Shown: positions 52,452 to 61,573 of the stretch, one piece after another
Position numbering within the stretch: the stretch's first letter is position 1
Layout of the letters: the number at the start of each line of letters is the position of its first letter
Assembly: GCF_030159255.1 (NCBI RefSeq)
Contig: NZ_BSCT01000021.1
Coordinates: 1 to 64,000, forward strand
From: Bradyrhizobium sp. SSBR45G
Lineage (GTDB): Bacteria > Pseudomonadota > Alphaproteobacteria > Rhizobiales > Xanthobacteraceae
DNA length: 64,000 nucleotides
Reading direction: 5' to 3'
Translations under genes and position numbers: made by a program
The notes under the pieces: model-generated
Database searches by the model: none
Told to the model about the DNA's origin: nothing
What the model saw: only the letters and a program-made list of their open reading frames with translations

Positions 52452-52590
52452 GTCCTTCGAGACGCGCGCCAACTGGCGCGCTCCTCAGGACGAGGGCGAT
52501 GAGCGCGGCACCAGGGGGCGTGACGAGACGAATGCTCTCAACCCTCATGGTGAGGAGCGCGCCGCTTGGCGCGCGTCTCGAACCATGAGG
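52452..52590. repeat. Palindromic repeat (TTCGAGACGC ends)
   Basis: The left end has TTCGAGACGCGCGCCAA and CTCCTCAGGACGAGG; the right end has CCTCATGGTGAGGAG, TTGGCGCGCGTCTCGAA and CATGAGG. The TTGGCGCGCGTCTCGAA block is the reverse complement of TTCGAGACGCGCGCCAA, so the element is a long imperfect palindrome. It lies between glgX and the LysR gene (convergent). Confidence 0.75.
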
Positions 52591-52634
52591 CCGACAGGCC
52601 GTGGCATGATCGTGTCTCGTGAGGTCGTCGCGCC

Positions 52635-53552
52635 TCAGGCCCCCCGCGCATATTTCGCGAGCCGCGCCTGGAGCACGTCGAGCATGGCGTCGCGCGCGGG
52701 GTCGCGCGAGCCGCGCAGCCATGCGGCGGCCAGCGGCAGGCGGCCAGCGCTGCTGCCGCGCTTCAGCCGCAGCGGCACGAAGCGCACGCCGGACACCGCG
52801 AGCCGTGCGGTCCAGCGCGGTACGATGGCGATACCCAGGCGGGCGCCGACGAGATGGACGATGGTCTGCTTCTCGTCGGCGAACTGCACGACATCAGGCG
52901 ACAGCCCGGCCTGGGCGAACAGCTTCATGGTGAGGTCGTGGCTGTGCGGCCGCGATCTGCGGTCCGGCACGATCAGCGGCTGGTCGGCGATATCAGCCAG
53001 CGAGACCGAGGCGCGCGAGGCCAGCGGATGCCGCTGCGGCAGCGCGACCACCGCGCTTTCGCTGAGCAGGGCGCGGAATTCGAGCCTGACATCGGTGCGC
53101 TCCGGCGGCCGGACGAAGGCAAGATCGAGCGCGCCGGAGAGGATCTTCGGCAGCAGCCGGATCGTCTTCTCCTCCATCAGTTGTACCGCGATCTCGGGAT
53201 GTCTTTCTCGAAAATCATGCAGCAGCTGCGGCAGCAGTCCGGCGGCCGCGCTGTCGATGGCGCCGACGCGCAGCCTCTGCGCTTTGGTGCCGCGGGCGCG
53301 GCGACGGAAGCCGGTCTCGACCGCCTCGACACGGGCCAGGATGGCGCGGGCATCGCGCAGCAGCGCCGTGCCGTGCTCGGTCAGCGACACCGCGCGCGTG
53401 GTGCGGGCAAACAGCGGCGTCGCGAGGTCCTCTTCCAGCAGCTTGATCTGGCGTCCGAGCGCCGACGGCAGCATCTGCAGCCGCTGCGCGGCCTTTCCGA
53501 AATGCAGCTCCTCGGCGGCGGCCACGAAGCAGCGAAGCTGGTGCAATTCCAT
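52635..53552 (-). CDS. LysR family transcriptional regulator
   Basis: A 305-residue regulator. The N-terminal winged HTH (residues 1-60: ELHQLRCFVAAAEELHFGKA, then ALGRQIKLLEEDLATPLF) is followed by a LysR substrate-binding domain (about 90-295). It is divergent from the MFS and dehydrogenase genes and therefore is their likely activator. The intergenic region contains ATTATA-N11-TATAAT, which fits the T-N11-A rule for LysR binding sites. The inducer is probably the organic acid that the permease imports. Confidence 0.92.
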   Translation of the reverse strand: MELHQLRCFVAAAEELHFGKAAQRLQMLPSALGRQIKLLEEDLATPLFARTTRAVSLTEHGTALLRDARAILARVEAVETGFRRRARGTKAQRLRVGAIDSAAAGLLPQLLHDFRERHPEIAVQLMEEKTIRLLPKILSGALDLAFVRPPERTDVRLEFRALLSESAVVALPQRHPLASRASVSLADIADQPLIVPDRRSRPHSHDLTMKLFAQAGLSPDVVQFADEKQTIVHLVGARLGIAIVPRWTARLAVSGVRFVPLRLKRGSSAGRLPLAAAWLRGSRDPARDAMLDVLQARLAKYARGA

Positions 53553-53574
53553 GCGAGGGATCCGGAGGCGCGCG

Positions 53575-53597
53575 ATTATATCATTTTTTTGTATAAT
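53575..53597. promoter_or_regulatory. LysR-type operator/promoter ATTATA-N11-TATAAT
   Basis: Perfect 6-base inverted arms with an 11-base AT-rich spacer, lying 23 bp from the LysR start and 79 bp from the permease start. The right arm TATAAT may also serve as a -10 box for the permease operon. Confidence 0.65.
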
Positions 53598-53675
53598 GCC
53601 GCCGGCATTGAAGCCAGTCCCTTTCGCCGCCTACGGTCGTCAGATCAACGACAACATGGCGACAGGGAGGTGACG

Positions 53676-54971
53676 ATGGCCGGAGAGCTGGAAGTGCGCG
53701 TGCTGCGCAAGATCACGATACGCATCGTTCCCTTCATCATGCTGCTCTACTTCGTGGCCTTCATCGACCGCGTCAATGTCGGCTTCGCGGCGCTGACCAT
53801 GAACAAGGACATCGGCCTGTCGGCCTCGGCCTATGGCTTCGGCGCCGGCATCTTCTTCTGGGGCTATTTCCTGTTCGAGGTTCCGTCCAACCTCGCCCTC
53901 GACAAATTCGGCGCCAGGATCTGGATCGCCCGGGTGATGATCACCTGGGGGCTGGTATCGGGCGCGATGGCCTTCGTGCAGGGGCTGACGAGCTTCTACG
54001 TGCTGCGCTTCCTGCTCGGCGCCGCCGAAGCAGGCTTCTTCCCCGGCATCATCCTCTATCTCTCCTACTGGTTTCCGGCCCGCCAGCGCGCCGCCGTCAC
54101 CGCCCTGTTCATGGCTGCCGCGCCATTGTCGACCGTGCTCGGATCGCCGGTCTCCGGCGCGCTGCTGGAGATGGACGGCCTTCTCGGCATGAAGGGCTGG
54201 CAGTGGCTGTTCCTGATCGAGGCGCTACCGGCGGTGCTGCTCGGCTTCGTCGTGCTCGGCTACATGACCGACCGCCCGGAGCAGGCGCGCTGGCTCGCCG
54301 ACGACGAGCGCGACTGGCTGGTGCGGACCATGAACGCCGAGCTCGCGAGCAAGGCGGCGACGGCCAGCCACAGCATCTGGCGCGGCCTTGCCGACATCCG
54401 CGTGCTGGCGCTCGCGCTGGTCTATTTCGGCACCTCGGCAGGTCTCTATACGCTCGGCGTCTGGGCGCCGCAGATCATCAAGCAGTTCGGCCTGTCGTCG
54501 GTCGCGGTCGGCTTCCTCAACGCGGTGCCGCCGACGGTCGCCGTCGTCGTGATGATCCTGTGGGCGCGGCATTCGGACCGCACGGCCGAGCGAACCTGGC
54601 ACGTCGTGCTGGCCTGCGTGGTGGCGGCCGTCGGCCTCTGGCTGGCGGGACTCTCGACCAGCGTCGCCGCGGTGCTCGCCGCGCTCACCTTGGTCAATGT
54701 CGGCATCTCCTCGTCGAAGCCGCCGCTGTGGAGCATGCCGACCATGTTCCTGTCCGGCTCGGCAGCCGCGGCCGGCATCGCGACCATCAACTCGATCGGC
54801 AATCTCGGTGGCTTCGTCGGTCCCGCCATGATCGGCTGGATCAAGGACCAGACCGGAAGCTTCGACGGCGGGCTCTATTTCGTCGCCGGCCTGCTGGTGG
54901 TATCGGCGGTCCTGACCCTGTTGCTGTCACGTTCACAACGCGCGAAGGCCGAAGCGGCCACGCAATCCTGA
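53676..54971 (+). CDS. MFS permease, tartrate/organic acid type (TtuB-like)
   Basis: A 431-residue, 12-helix transporter of the anion:cation symporter family. It begins IVPFIMLLYFVAFIDRVNVGFAAL and has AAEAGFFPGIILYLSYWFP in the fifth-helix region, the pattern of TtuB, NicT and related carboxylate importers. GGGAGGTG just before the ATG gives strong translation. The next gene, a tartrate or malate dehydrogenase, starts 21 bp downstream. The pair resembles TtuB-TtuC of Agrobacterium vitis, so tartrate or a similar hydroxyacid is the best guess for the substrate. Confidence 0.9.
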   Translation: MAGELEVRVLRKITIRIVPFIMLLYFVAFIDRVNVGFAALTMNKDIGLSASAYGFGAGIFFWGYFLFEVPSNLALDKFGARIWIARVMITWGLVSGAMAFVQGLTSFYVLRFLLGAAEAGFFPGIILYLSYWFPARQRAAVTALFMAAAPLSTVLGSPVSGALLEMDGLLGMKGWQWLFLIEALPAVLLGFVVLGYMTDRPEQARWLADDERDWLVRTMNAELASKAATASHSIWRGLADIRVLALALVYFGTSAGLYTLGVWAPQIIKQFGLSSVAVGFLNAVPPTVAVVVMILWARHSDRTAERTWHVVLACVVAAVGLWLAGLSTSVAAVLAALTLVNVGISSSKPPLWSMPTMFLSGSAAAAGIATINSIGNLGGFVGPAMIGWIKDQTGSFDGGLYFVAGLLVVSAVLTLLLSRSQRAKAEAATQS

Positions 54972-54992
54972 CCCCTCACAAGGAACTCCTTC

Positions 54993-56066
54993 ATGCGCAC
55001 TCATTCCATCGCCGCCATCCCCGCCGACGGCATCGGCCCCGAGGTCATCTCCGAAGGCGTCCGTGTTCTCCAGGCGCTGGCCAAGCGCGCCGGCGACATC
55101 AGCTTCAACGTCAAGACCTTCGACTGGGGCTCGGACTACTACAAGAAGCACGGCGTGATGATGCCGGCCGACGGCCTCGCCGAGCTCAAGTCATTTGACG
55201 CGATCTATTTCGGCGCGGTCGGTGCGCCCGATGTGCCTGACCACATCACGCTGTGGGGCCTGCGGCTGCCGATCTGCCAGGGCTTCGATCAGTACGCCAA
55301 TGTGCGGCCGACCAAGATTCTGCCCGGCGTCGCGTCGCCGTTGCGCAATGTCGGTGTCGGCGATCTCGACTGGGTGATCGTGCGCGAGAACTCCGAAGGC
55401 GAATATGCCGGCATGGGTGGACGCGCGCATCGCGGCCTGCCGGAGGAGGTCGGAACGGAGGTTGCGGTCTTCACCCGCGTCGGCGTCACCCGCATCATGC
55501 GCTTCGCGTTCAAGCTGGCGCAGTCGCGGCCGCGCAAGTTTCTCACCGTCGTCACCAAGTCGAATGCGCAGCGCCACGGCATGGTGATGTGGGACGAGAT
55601 CGCTGCGGAAGTCGCGCGCGAATTCCCCGACGTGACCTGGGACAAGATGCTGGTCGACGCGATGACCGTGCGCATGACCCTGCAGCCGAAGAGCCTCGAC
55701 ACCATCGTCGCGACCAATCTGCATGCCGACATTCTGTCCGATCTCGCCGGCGCTCTGGCCGGCAGCCTCGGCGTCGCGCCGACCGGCAACATCGATCCGG
55801 AGCGGCGCTTCCCGTCGATGTTCGAGCCGATCCACGGCTCGGCCTTCGACATCACCGGCAAGGGCATCGCCAACCCCGTGGCGACGTTCTGGACCGCCGT
55901 GCAGATGCTCGAACATCTCGGCGAGAAGGACGCTGCTATCAGACTGATGGCGGCCGTGGAGAAGGTGTGTGCAGCCGGAATCCTGACGCCGGATGTCGGC
56001 GGCAAGGCCACGACCAAGGAGGTGACCGACGCCGTCATCGATGCGATCCACGGCTCCAACGTCTGA
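54993..56066 (+). CDS. ttuC: Tartrate dehydrogenase/decarboxylase or D-malate dehydrogenase
   Basis: A 357-residue NAD-dependent enzyme of the isocitrate/isopropylmalate dehydrogenase family. It starts IAAIPADGIGPEV and has the substrate loop VRENSEGEYAGMGG, which distinguishes tartrate/D-malate dehydrogenases from LeuB, plus DAMTVRMTL and the closing EPIHGSAFDITGKGIANP. It oxidises tartrate, D-malate or related 2-hydroxyacids, sometimes with decarboxylation. AAGGAA seven bases upstream supports the start. With the permease it forms a short uptake and oxidation operon under LysR control. Confidence 0.92.
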   Translation: MRTHSIAAIPADGIGPEVISEGVRVLQALAKRAGDISFNVKTFDWGSDYYKKHGVMMPADGLAELKSFDAIYFGAVGAPDVPDHITLWGLRLPICQGFDQYANVRPTKILPGVASPLRNVGVGDLDWVIVRENSEGEYAGMGGRAHRGLPEEVGTEVAVFTRVGVTRIMRFAFKLAQSRPRKFLTVVTKSNAQRHGMVMWDEIAAEVAREFPDVTWDKMLVDAMTVRMTLQPKSLDTIVATNLHADILSDLAGALAGSLGVAPTGNIDPERRFPSMFEPIHGSAFDITGKGIANPVATFWTAVQMLEHLGEKDAAIRLMAAVEKVCAAGILTPDVGGKATTKEVTDAVIDAIHGSNV

Positions 56067-56222
56067 CGGGTGCTGCTCCCACGCACAATTTCGGCGTGTT
56101 CCGCGTCACACTTGCAATGGACGCTGCGGGGCGTATACCAGCGCTTCCGCCGCGTCTGCGCATGACAATCACATGCGCGTCATCAAGACGTGAAACGCGG
56201 GCTAGGGGAGAAAGGACACATC

Positions 56223-57641
56223 ATGCGTCGTCACCGTCGAGCCAAGATCGTTGCGACCGTCGGCCCTGCCAGCAACTCACCTGAGATGCTGAAGGCGCTG
56301 TTCCTCGCCGGTGTCGACACCTTCCGCCTCAACTTCAGCCACGGCACGCAGGCCGATCACGCCAGGGTGCATGCCTCCATCCGCGCGCTGGAGAAGGACG
56401 TGCAGCGTCCGATCGGCATCCTGATGGATCTGCAGGGACCGAAGATTCGCGTCGGCACCTTGCGCGACAAGAAGATTCAGGTCGTAGCCGGCGAGTCCAT
56501 CCGGTTCGTGTTGAACGGCACCGAGGGCGACAAGGATTCGATTCCGTTGCCGCACCCGGAGATCTTTGCAGCGGTCGCGCCCGGTCACGATCTTCTGATC
56601 GATGACGGCCGCGTGCGCGTGCGCGTCACCGGCCTCGGTGACGACTGGATCGAGGCCAAGGTGATCGTCAGCGGCGCGATCTCCAATCACAAGGGTGTCA
56701 ATCTGCCCGGTACCATTCTCGGGCTGTCGCCGCTGACGCCGAAGGATCGCTCCGATCTCGCTTTCGGCCTCGACCTCGGCGTCGACTGGGTCGCGCTCTC
56801 CTTCGTGCAGAAGCCGTCCGACGTGATCGAGGCGAGGGGCCTCATCGGCGGCCGCGCCGGCATCATGTCCAAGATCGAGAAGCCCGCGGCGCTGGAGCGG
56901 ATCGACGACATCATCCAGCTCTCGGATGCGATCATGGTCGCGCGTGGTGATCTCGGCGTCGAGATTCCGAACGAGGACGTGCCGGGCAAGCAGAAGGAGC
57001 TGGTGCGGGCCTGCCGGCTCGCCGTGAAGCCGGTGATCGTCGCGACGCAGATGCTGGACTCGATGGTGGCGACGCCGACGCCGACGCGCGCCGAAGTCTC
57101 GGACGTCGCGACCGCCATCTATGACGGTGCCGATGCGGTGATGCTGTCGGCAGAATCGGCCAGCGGGCAATATCCGCGCGAGGCGGTGGCGATGATGGAC
57201 AGCATCATCAAGGCGACCGAGAAGCACAAGATGTACGGCTCGATCATCCAGGCGACGCAGCCCGACGAGGAGCAGACCGCGCCGCATGCGGTGGCGACCG
57301 CCGCGGCCGATCTCGCCTCGGCCATCCATGCCAAGGCGATCGTGGCCTACACGTCGAGCGGCACGTCCGCCTCGCGCGTCGCGCGCAAGCGGCCGAGCCT
57401 GCCGATCCTCGCGATCACCCCGAACGAGGACACCTCGCGCCGGATGTGCCTGTTGTGGGGCGCGCACAGCGTGCTGTCGCAGGATGTGCAGAGCTATGAG
57501 GAGATGGTCGAGCGCGCGACGTCCTTCGCGGTCCAGGAGGAGTTCGCGCAAGCGACCGATCTGCTCGTCGTCGTCGCCGGCATTCCATTCGCGCAGGCCG
57601 GCACCACCAACAATTTGCGCGTCGTCACCGTGCCCAGATAG
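56223..57641 (+). CDS. pyk: Pyruvate kinase
   Basis: A 472-residue glycolytic enzyme that transfers phosphate from phosphoenolpyruvate to ADP. It has KIVATVGPASNSPEML at the N terminus, MDLQGPKIRVGTL, the catalytic Lys in SKIEKPAALE, the Mg-binding MVARGDLGVEIP and the TQMLDSM segment, with a C-terminal domain containing TSSGTSASRVARKRP. Length is normal. The ATG at 56223 has AAGGA six bases upstream, which excludes an earlier in-frame start at 56190. Confidence 0.96.
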   Translation: MRRHRRAKIVATVGPASNSPEMLKALFLAGVDTFRLNFSHGTQADHARVHASIRALEKDVQRPIGILMDLQGPKIRVGTLRDKKIQVVAGESIRFVLNGTEGDKDSIPLPHPEIFAAVAPGHDLLIDDGRVRVRVTGLGDDWIEAKVIVSGAISNHKGVNLPGTILGLSPLTPKDRSDLAFGLDLGVDWVALSFVQKPSDVIEARGLIGGRAGIMSKIEKPAALERIDDIIQLSDAIMVARGDLGVEIPNEDVPGKQKELVRACRLAVKPVIVATQMLDSMVATPTPTRAEVSDVATAIYDGADAVMLSAESASGQYPREAVAMMDSIIKATEKHKMYGSIIQATQPDEEQTAPHAVATAAADLASAIHAKAIVAYTSSGTSASRVARKRPSLPILAITPNEDTSRRMCLLWGAHSVLSQDVQSYEEMVERATSFAVQEEFAQATDLLVVVAGIPFAQAGTTNNLRVVTVPR

Positions 57642-57694
57642 GAGGCAGCCGAAATTCCCTGTGCGGGCCGCCGGCGTGTCGCCTGATTGTCGCA

Positions 57695-57713
57695 CCCCGC
57701 TGGTATCGCGGGG
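57695..57713 (+). terminator. Hairpin after pyruvate kinase
   Basis: CCCCGC (57695-57700) pairs with GCGGGG (57708-57713) over a 7-base loop, 53 bases after the pyk stop. No T tract, so a weak call. Confidence 0.3.
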
Positions 57714-57833
57714 CTGTGACGGGGACATCGCGAGTCGTCATCCGACGGTGTCAGCAGCGGTCCGGCAGGATGGGTTCTGCCAATGCGGCCGGTCGTCATC
57801 GCAGTGTCATCAGGGACTGTTAGGTGGGCGCGC

Positions 57834-58646
57834 ATGGGACTTGAGACTGCCGGTGAAGAAAGCCCGACGAAGCGCTTTCGGACGTTGTTCATCTCCGACG
57901 TTCATCTCGGAGCCCGCGGCTCGCAGGCCAATCTCCTCGTGGATTTCCTGCGCCACCATGATGCCGACACGATCTACCTGGTCGGCGACATCATCGACGG
58001 CTGGGCGCTCAAATCGAGCTGGCACTGGCCGCAGTCGCACAACGACCTCGTGCAGAAGATGCTGCGCAAGGCCCGCAAGGGCGCCAAGATCGTCTACGTG
58101 CCCGGCAATCACGACGAGTTCCTGCGCGGCTATTACGGCACGCATTTTGGCGGCATCGACGTCGTCGAGCACATCGTCCACACCGGCGCCGACGGCCAGC
58201 GCTATCTGGTCATTCACGGCGACATTTTCGATCTCGTCGTCCAGAACGCCCGCTGGCTCGCCCATCTCGGCGACAAGGCCTACGACTTCGCGATCCAGAT
58301 GAATCGTCTGGTCAACTTCTTCCGCCGCATGTTCGGCGTGCCCTATTGGTCGCTCTCGCAATGGGCCAAGCAGAAGGTCAAGAACGCGGTGAACTACATC
58401 GGCGCGTTCGAGACCGCGCTGGCCTCCGAGGCGCGGCGGCATGGCGCCGATGGCGTGATCTGCGGTCACATCCACTGTGCCGTCATCCGCGACCAGGACG
58501 GCATCCGCTACATGAATTGCGGCGACTGGGTCGAGAGCTGCACGGCGCTGGTCGAGCACGAGGACGGCCGCTTCGAGATCCTGACCTGGACCGATCCGCT
58601 GAAGCAGGCGGCGCCGGTTCCGCAACTGGCCGCCCGCGCCGCCTGA
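57834..58646 (+). CDS. LpxH-like calcineurin metallophosphoesterase
   Basis: A 270-residue metallophosphoesterase of the UDP-2,3-diacylglucosamine diphosphatase family. Metal-binding motifs are in order: SDVHLG (D22, H24), GDIIDGW (D52), GNHDEF (N92, H93) and GHIHCAV near the C terminus. The WALKSSWHWPQSHND segment and the later FFRRMFGVPYWS region are typical of the long LpxH-like branch of alphaproteobacteria. These proteins may act on lipid A precursors or other phospholipids. The ATG at 57834 has AGGTGG six bases upstream. Confidence 0.9.
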   Translation: MGLETAGEESPTKRFRTLFISDVHLGARGSQANLLVDFLRHHDADTIYLVGDIIDGWALKSSWHWPQSHNDLVQKMLRKARKGAKIVYVPGNHDEFLRGYYGTHFGGIDVVEHIVHTGADGQRYLVIHGDIFDLVVQNARWLAHLGDKAYDFAIQMNRLVNFFRRMFGVPYWSLSQWAKQKVKNAVNYIGAFETALASEARRHGADGVICGHIHCAVIRDQDGIRYMNCGDWVESCTALVEHEDGRFEILTWTDPLKQAAPVPQLAARAA

Positions 58647-58692
58647 CGCCAGCTCCCTTGCCTCCCGGCGATCGGGCGCGGTAAAATAGGGG

Positions 58693-59682
58693 ATGACAGC
58701 TCATTCCCCGATCCTGCCCGTGACCGCCGCCGACATCGATGCCGCGGCGGCCACGCTCGCACCCGTGGCGGTGCGGACGCCGCTGCTGCCGGCCCCCGTG
58801 CTCAGCGCGCAGTTCAAGGCCAACGTGTTCGTGAAGCCGGAAGTGCTGCAACGGACCGGCTCCTTCAAGTTCCGCGGCGCCTACAACAAGCTCGCGTCGA
58901 TCCCGCAAGACGCGCGCGCCAATGGCGTCGTTGCATTCTCGTCCGGCAACCACGCCCAGGGCGTCGCCCATGCGGCGACGCTGCTCGGCATGGACGCCAC
59001 GATCGTGATGCCCTCGGATGCGCCAGTGGCGAAGCGCGAGCGCACCAAGGCGTTCGGCGCCACCGTCGTGCTCTACGATCGCGACCGTGAGGACCGCGAG
59101 GCGATCGCGTGCGACATTGCCGGCAAGCGTGGGTCGACGGTGGTGCCGCCCTATGATGATCCCTATGTCATCGCGGGGCAGGGCACGGTCGGCCGTGAGA
59201 TTGCCGAGGATCTGACTGCGCTGGGCCTGTCACCCGACATGGTGATCGTGCCGGCCAGTGGCGGCGGATTGCTCGCCGGCGTGTCGACGGCGGTGAAGGC
59301 GCGCTTCCCCGAGACGCAGATGATCGTCGCCGAACCCAAGGGCTTCGACGACCATGCGCGCTCGCTGCGGGCGGGTCACCGCGAGGCGCATGAGGCCAAG
59401 GGGCGCACCATCTGTGATGCGCTGATGGCGGCGATTCCCGGCGAGATCACCTTCGCCATCAACAGCCGGCTGCTGTCGGCGGCGGTCGAGGCCTCGGATG
59501 ATGAGGTCGGCCGCGCGGTCGGCGTTGCTTTCCGTGAGCTCAAGCTCGTGGTCGAGCCCGGCGGTTCGGTCGGCCTCGCAGCCTTGCTGGCCGGTCGGCT
59601 CGACGTTGCGGGAAAGACGGTGGTGATCGTTCTCTCCGGCGGCAATGTCGATGCCGATCTCTACGCCAGGCTGATCGCCTGA
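58693..59682 (+). CDS. PLP-dependent threonine/serine dehydratase
   Basis: A 329-residue fold-type II PLP enzyme. The PLP Lys is K59 in TGSFKFRGAYNK, the FSSGNHAQG phosphate-binding loop follows and the glycine loop is ASGGGLLAGVS. It lacks the C-terminal ACT-like regulatory domain of biosynthetic IlvA, so it is of the catabolic TdcB type or a related serine racemase or hydroxyaspartate dehydratase. Sequence alone does not separate these. The ATAGGGG right before the ATG is an unusually close binding site. It lies 46 bp after the LpxH-like gene. Confidence 0.9.
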   Translation: MTAHSPILPVTAADIDAAAATLAPVAVRTPLLPAPVLSAQFKANVFVKPEVLQRTGSFKFRGAYNKLASIPQDARANGVVAFSSGNHAQGVAHAATLLGMDATIVMPSDAPVAKRERTKAFGATVVLYDRDREDREAIACDIAGKRGSTVVPPYDDPYVIAGQGTVGREIAEDLTALGLSPDMVIVPASGGGLLAGVSTAVKARFPETQMIVAEPKGFDDHARSLRAGHREAHEAKGRTICDALMAAIPGEITFAINSRLLSAAVEASDDEVGRAVGVAFRELKLVVEPGGSVGLAALLAGRLDVAGKTVVIVLSGGNVDADLYARLIA

Positions 59683-59692
59683 GCGCCAGGCC

Positions 59693-61414
59693 TCAGCGGA
59701 AGCTGTGGCCGCTCTTCGCAAATCCTCCGCCGTCCATGCGCGGGCCGGACTGCGCGACGCGCGGCGTGCTGGAACCGCGCATTGGCCCGCCCAGCATTCC
59801 TCCCCGGCCGCGTGCCATCGGCGGATGCGGCTTGAACGATCCGGAGTTGCCGGGGAAGGGGCGTCGGGCCTCGTGGGTCTCGAACGGACGGCCCGGACCG
59901 CGCTGCAGCGGATCGCGCTGGATCTTCGTAGCCAGTGGCGGGTTCGACGGCGGCGCGATCTTGTCGCCCATCTTGTTCGGACCGATTGGCCGCGCATCGA
60001 TGACCTTGTTCACGCCGGTGTTGATGCCGATGTTCTTGGTGACGACCGTGGGCGGCAGCGGCTGACGCAGCGGCAGGTTGCCGGTCGGCTGCTTCGGCAG
60101 CACGTCGGGGCGGCCCTGCATCTGAGCGCCCGGGTTAAGCGGCCGCATGACGGGGGTCAGCTGCGGCGGCACCATCAGCCGGCTCGGCTGCAGCACCGGG
60201 ATGGGCCGCGGCTGAACCTGCAGCCGCAGCGCGACGGGCGCATAGGGGCTGTCGGCATAGGAGTCGCTGAAGCTCTTATAGGCCGCCGGCGAGTTCGCCA
60301 GCACCGTCTGGTGCCACGCGGCGGCCTGCACGAGGCCGGAGAGCAGGGCACGGATGCGCTCGGCGAGCGGATCGCGCGGATACATCTCGATGAACTCGCG
60401 ATAATATTGCGGACGGTTCTCCGACAGCACGTAGTCATAGGCCTGCCGCACGGACCGGCTGGGCAGGTTGGCCGCCATCTGGATCACCGGCGCATTTTCG
60501 GCTGGGCGTGCTGCTGCGACCAGCGTATCGCCGAAGAAGGTGAAATCGCTGGTCAGCGATGAGCTCTCCCACGGCGTTTGCCGTCCATCCGTCGTCTGGT
60601 TCACCTGCAGACGAACGCGCTTGAACAACTGCTCGATCGGCAGGTTCGGCTGCCGAGCCAGATTCAGGAACGCCTGCGTATAGGGACTGTGCTCGCCACG
60701 GCCGTCGAGCGCCTCCTCGCCGGGCGAGGTCGAATAGCCGACGATCGAGCCGTTCGGCGCGTCGACAATGGCCAGCCCGCGTCCGGCATCGTTGATCGAA
60801 GGGAACGGATTGTTGCGGCAGGCGTCGAGCACGACGATCCGCATCCGGCTCGGAATGGCATCGAGCGTAGCCATCAGATCGACCAGCCGGACCGTGCTGG
60901 TCGTGAGATCGGAGGGCGCGACGATGCGGGCGTCGATCGGGATAAGGTAGTTCTCGCCCGCGAGCTGAACCCCGTGGCCTGCGTAGTAGACCATCGCGAC
61001 GGCATTCGGCCCGTGCGCGGCGACGCGGCTCGAAAAATCCTGCACGACCTTGAGCATCTCGTTCTGCGTCAGGTCGGTCGCCGTGATCACCTCGAAGCCT
61101 GCTGAGTTCAACAATTTCGCCACCGCGTGGGCATCGTTGTCGGGGTTCTCCAGCGGCGGCGCATTCTGGTAGCTCGAATTGCCGATCACGAGCGCGACGC
61201 GGGGCTCGGCTCCTTGCTGGGGCGCGGCGGGCGCACTGTCCGCCTGCGGCGGCAAGGGGGCAGCCAGCGCGCGCGGCGGCGTCTGCAGGCTGTCGATGTC
61301 ACTGCTGGCGGCCCAGCCCGGGCTCGGGCCGAGACAGGTGATGAGACCCAGCAGCGCTGATGTCAGCAGAGACGTCCAGGCGGCTCTGGGAACGTGAAAT
61401 CGTCGAACGGACAC
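59693..61414 (-). CDS. Exported caspase-family (C14) protease with Pro-rich tail
   Basis: A 573-residue protein with a signal peptide or anchor (about residues 10-36) and a caspase-like p20 domain (about 70-290). The catalytic dyad is present: H147 in YYAGHGVQ and C199 in VLDACRNNPF. The domain starts RVALVIGNSSYQN, as in bacterial metacaspase-like proteins. Residues 300-400 hold helical segments and 400-573 are Pro-, Arg- and Gly-rich with no fold. GAGGAG six bases upstream fixes the GTG start at 61414. The substrate and partners are unknown. Export places a caspase-like protease in the envelope. Confidence 0.9.
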   Translation of the reverse strand: MSVRRFHVPRAAWTSLLTSALLGLITCLGPSPGWAASSDIDSLQTPPRALAAPLPPQADSAPAAPQQGAEPRVALVIGNSSYQNAPPLENPDNDAHAVAKLLNSAGFEVITATDLTQNEMLKVVQDFSSRVAAHGPNAVAMVYYAGHGVQLAGENYLIPIDARIVAPSDLTTSTVRLVDLMATLDAIPSRMRIVVLDACRNNPFPSINDAGRGLAIVDAPNGSIVGYSTSPGEEALDGRGEHSPYTQAFLNLARQPNLPIEQLFKRVRLQVNQTTDGRQTPWESSSLTSDFTFFGDTLVAAARPAENAPVIQMAANLPSRSVRQAYDYVLSENRPQYYREFIEMYPRDPLAERIRALLSGLVQAAAWHQTVLANSPAAYKSFSDSYADSPYAPVALRLQVQPRPIPVLQPSRLMVPPQLTPVMRPLNPGAQMQGRPDVLPKQPTGNLPLRQPLPPTVVTKNIGINTGVNKVIDARPIGPNKMGDKIAPPSNPPLATKIQRDPLQRGPGRPFETHEARRPFPGNSGSFKPHPPMARGRGGMLGGPMRGSSTPRVAQSGPRMDGGGFAKSGHSFR

Positions 61415-61573
61415 GGGCTTCTCCTCGTGCATGCGCAAAGCGAATGGCTCGAGGAGCAGGCTAGGTGGATCGATGACCGGCGTAAGTGATCCGCCTCACC
61501 CATCCGAGATCGGAGACGAGCTGAGTTGAGGAGGGACGTGTGAGCGACCAGCGCGGGGACGTGGTGGCGTTGT

